The position numbers and the translations under genes are program-made. A stretch of 64,000 nucleotides of DNA from Lepidonotus clava. Its lineage: Eukaryota > Annelida > Polychaeta > Phyllodocida > Polynoidae. Below the pieces are notes generated by a model, which saw only the letters and a list, made by a program, of their open reading frames with translations, was not told the origin of the DNA and made no database searches. Shown here one piece after another: positions 24,601 to 37,112 of this stretch; within the stretch, counting starts at the first letter, position 1; every line of letters starts with the position of its first letter. Location of the stretch: the NCBI GenBank assembly GCA_936440205.1, contig OW387148.1, forward strand, positions 15,617,961 to 15,681,960, given 5' to 3'.

Positions 24601-27600
24601 AGCGGGGCAAGTGTAGAAGGCGGAGGGGGGAGCTCTCCGAACACGTCAGAGACGGACGCACCAAGTTGATGTTCGTGAGTAGTATATAAAAATGACGGCC
24701 TCTGCCAGGGTAAAGCTACTACTGAGACCGACACTGGGTGAAGTAGTAGTATACGGAAAGTGGACATTGTAACAGGCGATATCGGTTGAGTAGAGTGGTG
24801 CTTAACCAACTTTTTTTTATTATTTCTTTTTCAACCTCACGTACAAATAGTTCATGTTCTACTAAAATGATACTTTTCTTTTATACAGTAAATTCGACAC
24901 CGTTAGCTTATATATAAAATCCACGTATTCCTGGCGTTAGTGAACAGTAAGTATTGTTAATAAATGTTGGTCTGGGGAAGTGCCAGTGTTGTACCGACGA
25001 CTGTTTAAACCGTAAAGTAGAAGAATACTGAGAGTGGCCGCTGACTCAGGGCCATCGGTGAACATCTTTACATCTCACCCAAAGATCTTCCCATCAAAGT
25101 TGGTATATACAGCTTATTTTTTACCACTTGAACCATTTTGTTAAACATTTTAGATATGACGATTTAAGGTGAATTGCGAGGATGTCAAAAGATTGTTTGT
25201 AAAGGCGGGTGATTTCAGAGATTCCATATAGACAAGGTATGGCCACCAGGATTGATTGGAACATTACATCCACTCGGACTGTCCCTACAACTCCCCCAGA
25301 TACGTCCTCATGAAATACTCCTCAAAGACGGAAAACGGGAGGAAAAAAACACGCGGCGCCAGACTTGAGGGGATTATTTGCGGAGTCATACCAAGCCGAA
25401 GCAAATCGGTTTTTTATCTGAGGCGATCTCAACTTCAGCGGAGGGGAAATTGACAAATGACGCAGACAAAGCAATTTTCTGGTGGCGGCCGTGGGGATCC
25501 TGACCCAGAAAAACCATGGAGGGCCAAGTATAACACCCACCGTGGGCTACTTACTATTCGATTCAGATTTCAGTAGTATAGAATATCTATTAAGGTAACC
25601 AGAGGCCACGATAACACGATCGTAGTGTATGTGGTATTGTTGATCAGTAGAACAAAATCATCATGCCGCATAGCCTAATGGATTCGTTATCATTAAATCA
25701 AAATTCATGTGTGCACTAAACATCGTATTCCACGGTAGACACTTCCTAATTCAATTAAGAGGACGAGAACACTATAGGATATGTTTCACATATAGTCCTA
25801 CTGAATTGGTCCCCATGAATTTTGTTATTTATCAATGAATATTGACGTTACATAACCATATGTCTGCTACAAGCCCCTGCAGTACTAGTCCATTTACCTG
25901 ATTCTACTTGAGCATTTTCCTTGTATTAACTTCATTAACAAGTGTAATCATTGCTCAATGAAAACACATATAAGAAGGTCCCATGTGTGCATACAGGCAA
26001 CTAAAGCGGGACAGGAGCATAAAACAACGTATATCCATGCCTTACGGTACGGCATGACATGACAGTGATGGGTCACAAAGGTCATTAAGAACAGACAAAC
26101 TATTTCAATATGAGCATGGACGTAAGGTATGGTTGGTGGATGGCGTGCAAATCCAATCGAATTACTATGCTTTACGCCACCCAAATTTCCATAACATTGA
26201 GACCAATGAGATTCTTGCCCACATTATGCATGGCAAACGCACGTAAGGTCACGTAACAGGTCGTAGTTACACGTATCCATTTACACTTGGTTTCCCATAG
26301 TGTGTGATGTCTATGTCGGCCATAGCTAGGGATGGTGTACTACACGTTCGGGCAGTGGCTTAGCCCATGCATGATGGGCTCTACTTATGGGCAACTCTGA
26401 CCTAATCCTATGTCACACAGTGCGGCTTGAATGGTCCGTTGTGTCTCAAGTAGAGTACACGGCCGATCTATATCTGTAGTACCACTTCTTACAAGTGTTA
26501 TCATCGGAGATTTTGTAAAGTAATAAATCTAGAGTTGCTTCTGTCTTTCTCAGGTCACAGATGGGGTCGTGGTAAACAAACAATCTACACAAAAAATACA
26601 ATGGTGACTATATATCATATAGGACTGCTCACTGATTCAGGTTACGGTTTTGTGAAAAGGAAATTGAAACACAGACCAAGGATCCCCCATATGCCACACG
26701 CCATACCCAATGTGTTTCTCCCCGTCTTTCCGTTATTGTTCTTACCCCAGAACTAACCTTTCTGTCCTCTCGATGACCTTGCCTTTGTCCACCTAGCCCA
26801 CAGACCTGCCTCACACTGGTACATAAAGGGGCAATGTTTCCCTGTATTCGGGTACAAATAGAGATTGACACAAGGCACATGAGAATGATAATTATCCGTT
26901 TCATATAACATTATGAATTGACATTGGTAATTAAAGAGTCTTCATTCATTGTCGGATTACATGGTTTCCATGCAAAAGCACCTTACCTTAACCTTAGTTA
27001 TATTTAGGCTACGATTTATATATATCAAGTCTACAGGTACTTTTAGATAGAGAGGCATTGTTTCCTGATTAAAAGAATTGTATTTTTAGCTCTTTATGTT
27101 GTTATTCAATGTTAGCTCCCAGCCTCAGTATGAGTTTCCCCTCTAATGTGCCCAACTACCCAACTGTTTGAATGGCCTTGCTAACGACATGCATGTGCTT
27201 CACACAATACCTGGCTGCCCCCCCCCCCACCCCACCCACGTCACCTTGTCACCTTGTCACCACATAGAGTTACCTGTCAAACCCATGCTATTTATAGCAG
27301 TCAGGTGCTAGGTTGACCCACTGACCTGCTCATATCTTATTTATAAAGGCTCACTAACTACACATCACTCAATGCCTTTATGGGTTTGTGAGGTTAAAAG
27401 GCCTACCTGTGTTTTATTGCCCTATGTAAATGGCAAGAGGTAAATATTGGGGGAATTTACCTGTTATTATTGACATGTCGAAACTTAATGAGCAGCTCCT
27501 ATTCTCGAACATGCACTTGTTGGTTCCGACAGATCACATTATCGAAAATGTTTCTCCCTGATTACAATTGATTAGTTTGACGAGTGCATTTGGCTGTTTA

Positions 27601-30600
27601 AAAATGCCTCAGTATTTGGTCACATATATACTTTTGACCAAGGCACGTTGAATAACACAAAGGTTTTGTAAGGGAGGCATCAATGTACTGAAAACGTCCC
27701 TAACCAGTAGAGGCGTCCTGTGGGCTGTTCCATCGTGTTCAGTCGTTTTGATTCTCTTTACATAAGCCCCTATGCCCAATCTCTAACGAAGGACCCAGTT
27801 TATAACTCCCTGCACTTGGATACCGCCAACGGTATGTCTGTTAAAAACAAATCTCACATAGGCCGATATCCAAGGAAACTTTATAAAAACATCCGTTTGA
27901 TCGTCCAATAATACCGATGATACCGCCACGACTAGTTTTCTCTGTACTATCCAGTTTTTTTGTGTACTTTACTTTTCATGTATACGTAGTTGTTTTACAT
28001 CGTGTCCTCTAAGAAGCTTTTTGACAATGAATAAGGTAGATCTTTCAACGATAGAAAACATGAGTCTCGTTTCTTGAATCATCATTGGTATACATTTACT
28101 ACAAACATTATAGTCTACGAACTGTAAAACCAACCATTCAGTTTCAAAATTAACGAAATGCTATTGATTGAATAAAAACAAATATAAACACATTGATGGG
28201 GTTTGTTGACGCGATGTTGTTTTTGACGTCCTAGGTAGGCTACCATTTTATAACTAAAACATATTCCCTCAGCCCCCTATATTTCTAAAGATTAATCCTA
28301 CACAACATCACGATTTATGTGTTATATCATTTGATTTCAAATTACATTATCAGCTAATCATCCCAATGGGAGTAAAGCCCAGAATACCGATGCCAAAAGT
28401 GCGTGTTACTTGAATTTAAGATTAAGGTTCTGCATCAAACCTTCATGAGAGACAGGGCAACAACCTACCCCGAGCACGCCAATACTTTGTGCTGATCAAA
28501 TTTGTATAGCGACATGCACCAGAGAAAATGATCTCAAACAACTACATGTGAGACCCAGAGTCTACCGGTATCGGGCTTTCTTCAGTGAATGTTGCATGCG
28601 CGGTGTCACCAGTCACATTGGGATCCTTTAATGTACATGTCATGAAGTACTTAAAAATGGATATCTAGATAAAAGAAAGAGACATTGCCGGTGGATTTGC
28701 ACCCACTGACATACAGATTTGCATTACCCAGTATGCACTAATTGTATCCTTATATAGGGAGTGATCGTTAACTTAATGAACCTTGCTTCCGCTAGCTCAT
28801 CTTCTGATTTTTAGGGGTGAGGGTATGCATGCTCATGTATAGCTTAATTTTAAACGTTTAAATGTTCCACCAAAGGGAAAAAATGATACTTGGATTAAAA
28901 GGGGCCTAGGGGAAAGTGATTAAAACGATTTGTCGAATAGCGGCCATCTCTTTAATTCGAAACTCTAGATCCGCGCACATGACAGGGTCGGAACACAGTA
29001 TCACATCATGTAGGCCCAATGGTAGGCCTTTAGACGAGTATGTTAAAGCATGATTTAATCGCCAAGTGGAATATTGGCAACTGGCGTATACAGAAAACCA
29101 GCTAGGCCTATTTGCCAGGAGAAAAAAATAACCATCTGCCGAGTTGTGCATGTCTACACGAAAGTCTCGTGCCTGTACGGGTAACCAGAGGGTAGATTAG
29201 ACGGCCACCCGGTGGTACCGATAACCGCCACAGGGGGAGCTCGGCTCAACCACTTACATTGTATAGGGGAAATGCTGCAATAATGTTAAAAAGTAAACAT
29301 TTCAGAATCAGCTTATCTGAAAATGTATTTTACTAAGTTGTTAATGGATATTGATATCAATTACCCATAATAGTATAATTCAAACTTATGACCCTGCGAA
29401 GATGTCTTTTTGATATCGATTTGCATGATCGCACATGCTAATAGTCTAATGATATAACTTTTTTTAAGTATTCAGTTCATTTTATTCACTTTGAGAGATA
29501 GACGTAGTTTAGCCATTTAAAGGCTAGGTGGAATATGTAATGATGCATCAAAACGAGAAAGTTGATGCTTTTGTTCTATACTTCATTGATAGCCTGTATG
29601 TCTGAACATTTATAATCTTCACTTAATAACAAAAAAAGGTTTCTCTGTCATTCTCATTTATGCACTTGAATATCCTTATATTGCAGTACGACCTCCCTAT
29701 GTGCCGGCGCGGCACGCAACATTGCCCCGCAGGTGGTCATTAGATAAACACACAGTCCCTATTAAAAATGAACCAGTCAAACCCCAAAGGTCTATGACCG
29801 ATATTAACGACGAAATTAGACACGATAAACTTGAAAAATGACATAATCACTCTCACCTATATAATACATATCATTATTGACCATAATTGTTATTCATATA
29901 ATTAATACTTTCTATTTTTACTAACAACAATATTATCGGACCTAAACTTAGGTTGTACATTCAACTTTTTGGAAGATCAAATCTAGGTCTGAAAGTTTTT
30001 GTTGAAATAAACAAATTCAAACACACACACACGCATACTATACACATGCCTAACAATTCAAATATTGTTGAATATATTTGGTTGATTCTTGACTTCTCCA
30101 TTCGCACCAATTCTAGCCATGATTATAATATAACGTGTGCCATTTTGAATACTCTTTTGACACTAGAGCCTTTGAAGTTTAAAGCAGTTAAAGTAGGTCC
30201 AGGAGGGAGTCAAATAAACGAGAAGGCAGGACATATAAACCAGGAGAATTTGTCATTTCCTGTCAAAGAAATATCCAAAATGAATCCTACAAATATAATG
30301 GAGATGATATTCCGACAGACCTGCGAGTTACGCGGCCGGAGATAATGAGACTCGTTTTTCATTTGAAATTTACCAAATTACCTTGAAATTAGAATTGCCC
30401 AGACCCCTGTTCTCCTTGTCCGGGTGTCATGTCCCGGTAACAAAGTCTGACCTTTCGGACCTGAGAGACGCACAGACAGACCAACAGAGGACAGGTAGGG
30501 AGGCGTTGTCCACCTCCCCACTCCTGGGGCTCTAGAGAGGGGTGGGAGAGGTGACATGAGTATTGTAATATTAAGGAAATACCTGTGTCGCCCTTCAGTT

Positions 30601-31455
30601 TCATTAATTCTGGAAATGCCTTTGTCCCATGTCAATACTAGGAGTGGACCGTATACATATCCCACACCATTGTTTTTCCACAGGGTCTATCGTGTCACCT
30701 TCTTTAATCATAATATATTTGAAGAGTCTATGCTTTCTCGTCGCAGTAAGAGGTCCCCCCCCCCCCCCCCCGTCTGCTGTCTCCCGCCTCCAGGCCTCCA
30801 CAATCGCTCTGATCACAGGCAAAGTGACACACCAGTGGGGAACTTTAATTTGTCTTTTTCTATCCCTTGTCAATCTTACACCTTGTATTTTTCGTTCCAA
30901 AGTCGAAGAAGGTAGTTCCTGCATGCTTATGTTTAACCGTGTTATCCCAAGGGGGACTCTGGAGGCTTAGGGGCCTATTACCCGGGGTCTTGGAATCGAA
31001 AGGTCAGCTCCTAATTACCTACGGACCTACTTACATACCCATGTTTGGGTGTTGGATTGACATTACAGTGAAGATGGACTAACACATCTTGCAATCAAAG
31101 GAAATTTGAGTCCTCGTTTGGTGAGGAAGACCTATATACATTCGGGAACATGCAATAGCTATTGTGGAACAGGCAACTTTACACTAGATCCCTACCAGCA
31201 TTCCAATACCCAATTTACCCTGTACATCTTTCCCCCAGTGCGTGTGTGTGGGGAGGGGGACACCCTGGTCTGTCCCTACCTATTACTTTAGCCCCGTCTC
31301 AGATCACCATCCGCAACCTGATGCAGTTAAACTCGTCAGAAGAAAGTGGAGGTTGAGTGACAGAGGCAGGTTTCCCTATCAGTCGGGCCTCGTGTGTACC
31401 TGGTTGATTAAGGGTCATTAGGGCCAGCCTCTAACCCTCGCGACGACCAGCCCTA
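24601..31455. other. No recognised gene; AT-rich DNA with short simple repeats
   Basis: Noted: a C-rich run near 27,220-27,235 beside GTCACCTT repeats, a short CA repeat near 30,020, and 17 C at 30,755-30,771. A 130-codon plus frame at 29,953-30,345 is low in information and not accepted as a gene. A small plus-strand frame at about 31,067-31,120, between an acceptor-like TTACAG and a donor GTGAGG, was seen but is not recognisable. Confidence 0.45.
30755..30771. repeat. Poly-C tract (17 C)
   Basis: Seventeen consecutive C; the Pro-rich or Gly-rich open frames crossing it are artefacts of the homopolymer. Confidence 0.9.
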
Positions 31456-32161
31456 CTTAAGGATAGACACCAGTGGTGAAAGGGTCAATAGCGTGACTCT
31501 CTTTAATTAAGGCCAGAATTCTGGTTCCTCGTTGCATTTCTATGGGTAGCATATCATTAAATGACTTATTTAAAAGGCTTTCTATATATCAATATAAGTC
31601 ATATAGACATACACAGAAGAAAAGTATTTGTATGAGTGTTGCAAACTGAAAAAAAAAGGTTTTTACTATAATTTTTTGAACATTGATAACTCACTAAATA
31701 TTCAATCAATAGTTTTGAAATTTTAGGTACATATTCCTTACATGTAAATGGAGGGAAGCATGTCTCAAAATTCTGATATAGGTCCTAGTTTTTGTTTTAT
31801 GAAATCCAGAAAATTTACCATTTTTTTCCCGTTTTTGGTCATAAAATGAAAACTAAGGCCTAAATAAAAAATCTGAGACACGCTTCCCTGCAAATGAATG
31901 TTGTGAAGCTGTGTGAGAAATTTAATTCATGTCATCTAAATACTAAGCAAGATATCGCTGTTCAAAAAATAAAAGTTAAAAAATCACTTATTATTTAATA
32001 AAATCTTTACTACGCATTCCATTACATCTTCATTTATATGAATAGATAGAGAAAAATGTGAGCTTTCATATGATGTATAATATGTTAGGATCAAACAGCT
32101 AGTAAGGAAAATATTGTTATTTTTCTATTTTTGCTGTCAACCACTGGTGTCTATCCTTAAG
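31456..32161. mobile_element. Hairpin MITE with TTAA-flanked ends, full copy
   Basis: Perfect inverted ends: GGATAGACACCAGTGG from 31,461, and its complement ending at 32,156, each bounded by TTAA. The two ends match for 21 bp including the flank. Much of the interior also pairs: phrases around GGAGGGAAGCATGTCTC and TTTTTTGAACATTGATA recur inverted about the centre near 31,810, so the element is a long imperfect palindrome. TTAA target duplications are characteristic of the piggyBac and Kolobok superfamilies of DNA transposons. No transposase frame is present, so it is non-autonomous. A second, 5'-truncated copy lies at about 36,285-36,718. Confidence 0.85.
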
Positions 32162-33079
32162 ACACAAAGGGGCAGGTTGTGACAATGGCGCCATTTTCCA
32201 GATATCCAAAAAATGAAAATTCCTCAATCTAATTCATATCTTGCAAAAAGACTCAATAATATATGTAGAATTCATAAATGGTACAGAAAATTGGCTAAAA
32301 TGTATAGTTTTCCAGGGAGAAATGGGGAAACATGACTAATTTTGAGAAAACTTTGCAATTGCCTAAAAATGATATTTGCAACATAAATTACATTTTCTTC
32401 TGTCACTCTTTCAATATAGGGTGTATAAAGGCATATTATGCATCCAAATTATTGGGAGGGTCTCAGGAATAACATAAAATTGTCAAAATACTTTTAATAT
32501 AAACATATCAGTGATTTTGTAGAAAAACAAATAAATAGCTATTTTAGGCTATTTTTAGGTTTTTAAACGGATATTCATCTCTGCTAGCCAAATTAGTACG
32601 GTGACCCCCTGTTTTTTTGGCTGAATATGATAGCCTACATCCATATGCATGTCATATTAACTTTTAGAGCAATTTTCAATGTTCAAATTTTTTGTGTGAA
32701 ACTTTATTTTTGAATTTTTATATTTTTGAACTATTTTATTTGATATAATTCTAGTTAAAAACATATATTGCATCATAAAATTTTACAAAAGTTTTTCTTT
32801 TTCAATTGAGAAAACATGAACACATTTATCAAAAACATTTGGCTGGTTGTTATTTCATTTCTATCAAAATAATTAGCAAATAAAATCAAATTTCAAAATT
32901 TATTTTGCAAGTCAATTTTTGAATAATTACCATATAAATAAACTGGTCCAGCCAAAAAGTTTGCACGGTGACCCCCGATTATTTTTGCATTTTTGGTACC
33001 TATATGGGTAGAACTTTCACTGTGTAAAGTTTGAAACAATTCTCAATGTGACTTCTATAATGGCGCCATTGTCCTTAAG
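32162..33079. mobile_element. AT-rich non-autonomous element with GGCGCC-centred ends
   Basis: A segment beginning near GACAATGGCGCCATT (32,181-32,195) ends with the inverse AATGGCGCCATTGTC (33,059-33,073), followed by CTTAAG. It abuts the preceding hairpin element at a shared TTAA. The interior is very AT-rich and carries two diverged direct copies, about 370 bp apart, of a block with ACGGTGACCCCC (near 32,599 and 32,966). The right end touches TTAA; the left end is separated from TTAA by about 20 bp, suggesting disturbance or nested insertion. No coding capacity was seen. Confidence 0.65.
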
Positions 33080-34243
33080 TGCCGTTGACGTGACCCTTTT
33101 GAGTGACTAACGCCAACCAATGGTCCTTTTGGAACAGGCCAAGCTGAGGTCCATAATGATACCCTGTATTGTTTATTGCTGATCACTGGTCTGATCCCCT
33201 CCCACTATACCACCTGTGGATCATTACGCTGCGTTGAAGGAAAAAAAGGGAAAAATCAAATGCATAAGATCGATACATCTCAACGTTCTGTTGGTTGGGC
33301 TGCACTTTAAGCAGAGTTAAGGCAGTTTGTTCCGAGCTGAATTTTACTCGCAATTTCAAGCATCACCGGCGGGAATTCATAAGGGTTAATCAGGGACATA
33401 TCTTACATATCATTCGAAAGGGTTTTCAATTTTCTCGTTATGTAGGATGCATGTTCTGTTGTTTCAATTAATGACCTAGCGGAAAACATTCAAAGGCTTT
33501 AGGCGTCAAATATATCCCGTTATAGTGTTGTGCTTTGGTTTCATTCTAAAGTTTGAAAATGACATTAAACCATTTACAGATTATAGGCTCGGAATGCACA
33601 TTTTGCTTACTTTTAAATTTAAACATATGCGCTTTTTAAGGTTTATCTGTGAAGGTTTACATCAAGATAATTACCAACTGCATCTGGGCTAATTATATTC
33701 AAACAATGACCAATTGTTTGGCTTCATAGCTATACAGTGCCGAACTGCATAGCTGAGAATGTTTTCCGCGCCAACTGCACCAGCATTGAGTATGCAAATG
33801 AAATAGAAAAATTCCAGCAGCCCTGCCTCCTCCATCCCACTCCCATCCCAAAGTCCCTGTGGATACGAGAGCTTGCTATGTGGAAAACTGATACGCATAG
33901 GTCCAAATTGCATTTTGTTGTTGGTGAAATGAACTTTTAAAAAGCATTCCGCGATACGGAAATGACAACTTGATGAATCGGTGTCCAGAATACTTCTACT
34001 GCATGCTCCACCACTGGAAGTCCATTACGTACACCAAGGATGTGTGGTGGACCTTGCAGTAAACATTACGAGTAAGCTATAGGGCATTTCGTGGAAAAGT
34101 GCCATAAGCAATAGTTGAGCTTTTAAATGATATTTGTTATAGAAAAGTTATCATTAATACAGACAACCAGCTGCTAATGTACAGGAAAGAATAAAGTGGA
34201 AAAGGAGTTGCAACTTACACATAATTATAGTCTATATCAGGGG
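33080..34243. other. No recognised gene
   Basis: Ordinary AT-rich sequence. A plus-strand frame following an acceptor-like GGAACAG near 33,139 stays open for about 57 codons but is not recognisable and lacks a good donor. Confidence 0.45.
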
Positions 34244-34599
34244 GGGGGGGCGACCAAGAAAAAGCTACGAAAAATCGCGTCCACGAAAAGTTATAAAACC
34301 CACGATAGCTCAATTTTCTATCGTGGAGTTTTAGAAAAATAATTTTCGTGGATTTTTTTCCCCATTTTGTTTTCAAAATTATACATTCCCAAATTGTCCC
34401 AATGTACTTCAAACATACATTAAACAGTATTTTAGGTTGATTTCCATCTTTTATTAATGGATTTAGTATGATTTTCACTAAACTTTAAGGTCCACGAAAT
34501 TTTCGTACATTTTTCTGGGGAGATTTTTCTATCGTGGCCACGAAAAAAGGGTAAAAACCACTCTACGAAATTTCGTAGCTTTTTCTTGGTCGCCCCCCC
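34244..34599. mobile_element. MITE with perfect 29-bp terminal inverted repeats
   Basis: Left end GGGGGGGCGACCAAGAAAAA (continuing AGCTACGAAA) at 34,244-34,272 is matched exactly by its complement at 34,571-34,599. The 356-bp interior has no transposase frame and contains a small internal hairpin CCACGATAG/CTATCGTGG. A 3-bp AGG flank on both sides could be the target duplication, but the G-run blurs the left boundary. The superfamily is therefore undetermined. Confidence 0.8.
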
Positions 34600-35368
34600 A
34601 GGATCCAGCTCCAATACTTCAACCATTGGCCTGCCCTCTCAGAAACAATTGGATAAAGCTATTATTGCCACGGAGGGCAATAATGCCTGTCCCTGAATAA
34701 CAATGCTAATACGCCACCTAGGTAACTGACTCAAAATTTCGCCTTCAAAATATCTGGTTTCCTGAGATTTACCTCCACTTTTGTAACTTCGGTGTCATGG
34801 TTTCCATCATGTATTTCAACGTGACGAATTCCAGATATCGATGCTTTATCAAAATTGTGATGGATTGTTCGACAAAGCACCCAGAGACATAAATCTATAA
34901 ATTTCGTAATCAGGAAATTGAGAAACTGACAAAAATAGATTCCTCTATTAGCACGTCCCCACCTTTTCAAAAAAGCCAGATCCGCCACTGACAAGGATTT
35001 GTGTTCACCAAAATTTTGAACCGTATCGAAACGTATGGACCAACCAATTCATTCTAAAACTTTTGTACCGATAAAATGAAACCATGGAAGATTCAAGTCG
35101 GTAAACATGTTTAATAATTGCAACATTATGACCACATAAACACTTATGTGATCAAAATACACATATAATGTATAACCAAATTATCTGTTGGAATATCTTG
35201 TATTTACGAGAAACGGATATCAATAAGCCCTAGGTTAGATTATTAAGGGTGTTCCTCCTCTAGAACCCCTGATCCTGACAGATCTGTGCATTCTCAGTCT
35301 GTAATGAGGATATACAATCAATCACTAGTCGCTGCCCCGGTGGTGTACCTAGCAGTAATAAATACACA
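34600..35368. other. No recognised gene; small hairpin and a hAT-like transposon end
   Basis: At about 34,660-34,683 the sequence ATTATTGCC, then ACGGAG, then GGCAATAAT forms a small hairpin related to that at 35.4 kb. On the minus strand CAGTGGCGGATCTGGC (34,990-34,975) resembles a common hAT-type terminus, but no partner end was found. Confidence 0.4.
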
Positions 35369-35511
35369 GAACTAACCGAGGGGGCACGAAGCAACAATTA
35401 TTGCCCCCGAGTCGGAGAGCATTTGATGCGTCGAGGGCTCTGCCCGAGATGCATCAAATGCTCGGAGACGAGGGGGCAATAATTGTTGCTTCGTGCCCCC
35501 GAGGTTAGTTC
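35369..35511. mobile_element. Foldback element, near-perfect 143-bp palindrome
   Basis: The left arm starts GAACTAACC, then GAGGGGGCACGAAGCAACAA and TTATTGCCCCC; the right arm is its inverse, ending GGTTAGTTC, with few mismatches and a centre near 35,440. Further weaker pairing extends outwards over TAATAAATACAC. It is non-coding, and typical of a foldback MITE or cruciform-forming repeat. Confidence 0.8.
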
Positions 35512-36054
35512 TTGTTTTATTATATATCAATAACCCTGAGAATTAACCCATTAACCCATTAACCCACGAAAAACAAGACGGATTCTCTTTATTTACCTCG
35601 CGTGCTGGGGGCCGCCATTGCATTGAATGCACCTCCTCAGCGGAGAGTTCTAGCCTTGCACCGGCACGTCGTCTGGTGTTTCATGCACGAAATAAGTTAA
35701 AATGGCGGAGAATCAACGCTCTCGAAGAACTTTGCTGGTAATAAAATCTATTTCACGTTGTTTTTTTGATCAAATAAGAACATTTTAGCGTGGTTTAAGC
35801 ATTGTTTACGTAGTTCCCACGCCGGCAAGCATTGTTATTGCCCCACGGTGACTTGCAGGGCAATAATTTTTTATTATTGCACAGTGTGAAATAACGCCCT
35901 CAGTTATTCCACCTTTGCTCGCGGGGCAGGACAATGATGAAGGTATAGGCGCTACGAAGTTGGTATATAATAAATGACGGTACATTCTGAGTGATGACAA
36001 AAATACTGCTTTCTACAGGATCGTTGATGATAATTTCCACCTTGGAAAGCTGGC
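35512..36054. other. No accepted gene; further hairpin-rich repeat
   Basis: Three head-to-tail CATTAACC units lie near 35,543-35,570. At 35,830-35,880 TATTGCCCCACGG and GGGCAATAATTTTTTATTAT form a looser hairpin of the same GGCAATAAT type. Confidence 0.4.
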
Positions 36055-36183
36055 ATGGCTTCAAGTATGTGGCTGCGCAACAATCAATGGTTCCCTCCGA
36101 GTACTGGCTCTACCTGCCCATTACTGGCCCTGACCCCAGAGGCACACCAAAGCCAGGGTCCGCTCTACTATGACACCGCAAGG
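36055..36183 (+). CDS. Candidate short first exon, unrecognised
   Basis: A frame of exactly 43 codons opens at an ATG in strong context (GGCATGG), has an in-frame TAA upstream, and ends at a good donor, AGG|GTAAGC. It begins MASSMWLRNNQWFPP and ends GPLYYDTAR. The reading phase agrees with the acceptor at 36,969, giving a possible two-exon product of 90 residues. The intervening DNA contains a transposon copy. No family is recognised, and chance remains likely. Confidence 0.22.
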
Positions 36184-36284
36184 GTAAGCTGGAGTATGAA
36201 AAATGTGTATTGACCACATAACTTAGAAAGTCTAGATCTGAGGCCATTTTGTTGAGTAATTTGAGATAAAGGCTAATATTATTA

Positions 36285-36718
36285 TTAAGATTCAGGGGAC
36301 TGTGTCTCAGAATATTGATATAGGTCCTACTTCCATTTCTATGAAATGTAGAACATGGTGTTACTAAAAAATCTAAAAATATTACCCGTTTTTGGTCATA
36401 AAATAAACTTTAGGGCCTTAACAAAAATTCTGAGTCAAGGTTCCCTGCCTATGAATCTTCTGAGGATGTGTACAAAATTGTGTAGGTATCAGGCTGATAT
36501 TAAGCAAGATATTGATGTTCAAAAAATAAAAGTTAAAAAATCTGTTTTTATTTGATAAATCCGGAATTTCAGGTGCATGATAAGCTTATATTTATCAATA
36601 GATAGAGAAAAATCTTAGCTTTCACATAATATATTACACGTTATGATCAGAGCTTTAGTAAGAGAGTTATCAATGTTTTCCTGAATAGGCGGCCCATCAC
36701 TGGGGTCTATCCTTAAGT
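36285..36718. mobile_element. Second, left-truncated copy of the TTAA hairpin MITE
   Basis: Matches 31,750-32,161 in order and orientation: CTCAGAATATTGATATAGGT, CCCGTTTTTGGTCATAAAAT, GTTCAAAAAATAAAAGTTAA and the terminal CTGGGGTCTATCCTTAAG. The left half and left end are missing or diverged beyond recognition. The overall divergence suggests old insertions. Confidence 0.8.
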
Positions 36719-36968
36719 CTTTCTCGTTCTGTTTTCATATCGTCTTTGTGGGAGCGGCACAATTTCTTCTCACACTCCGAGGTAATCATACTGCCAAACC
36801 TGACCTTTGGGATGTATCTTTCTTTATTTTGTTGAAAATAAAGTATGTACTGTTCCATAAGCGAAAATAATAATATATACAGTGTAGGTCACTTCCTAAT
36901 TCTTCTAATATGTGCCTTTACCTAAAATATCTAGTTCTAGTATTATAACATTTAATTGCACTTTCCAG
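36719..36968. other. AT-rich stretch between MITE copy and putative exon
   Basis: Nothing recognised apart from a pyrimidine-rich acceptor (GCACTTTCCAG) at its right end. Confidence 0.5.
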
Positions 36969-37112
36969 TTTTACATTCGGCACCACATAGGACAAGACCC
37001 CCTTGATCCTGACCCTGGTGCCCAGACACTCAGACCACTGGAGCCACCCGAGGGGAGGCATATATTGTATCTCACCACACTGAATACTTTACAAACTTGG
37101 TCCTACAATTAA
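36969..37112 (+). CDS. Candidate exon with fibronectin-III-like A/B strand segment
   Basis: After the acceptor GCACTTTCCAG only one frame is open; it runs 47 codons to TAA at 37,110-37,112. The last part, EPPEGRHILYLTTLNTLQTW, fits the start of a fibronectin type III domain (PP near the start, then a B strand ending in Trp). The remainder (FYIRHHIGQDPLDPDPGAQT) would be linker or the end of a previous domain. The stop directly after the Trp strand means this is a final exon, a broken exon or chance. Confidence 0.25.
   Translation, partial: FYIRHHIGQDPLDPDPGAQTLRPLEPPEGRHILYLTTLNTLQTWSYN

Noticed and set aside
29953-30345. 130-codon plus-strand frame
   Set aside because: AT-rich, starts in a CA repeat, no domain or exon signals; a chance frame.
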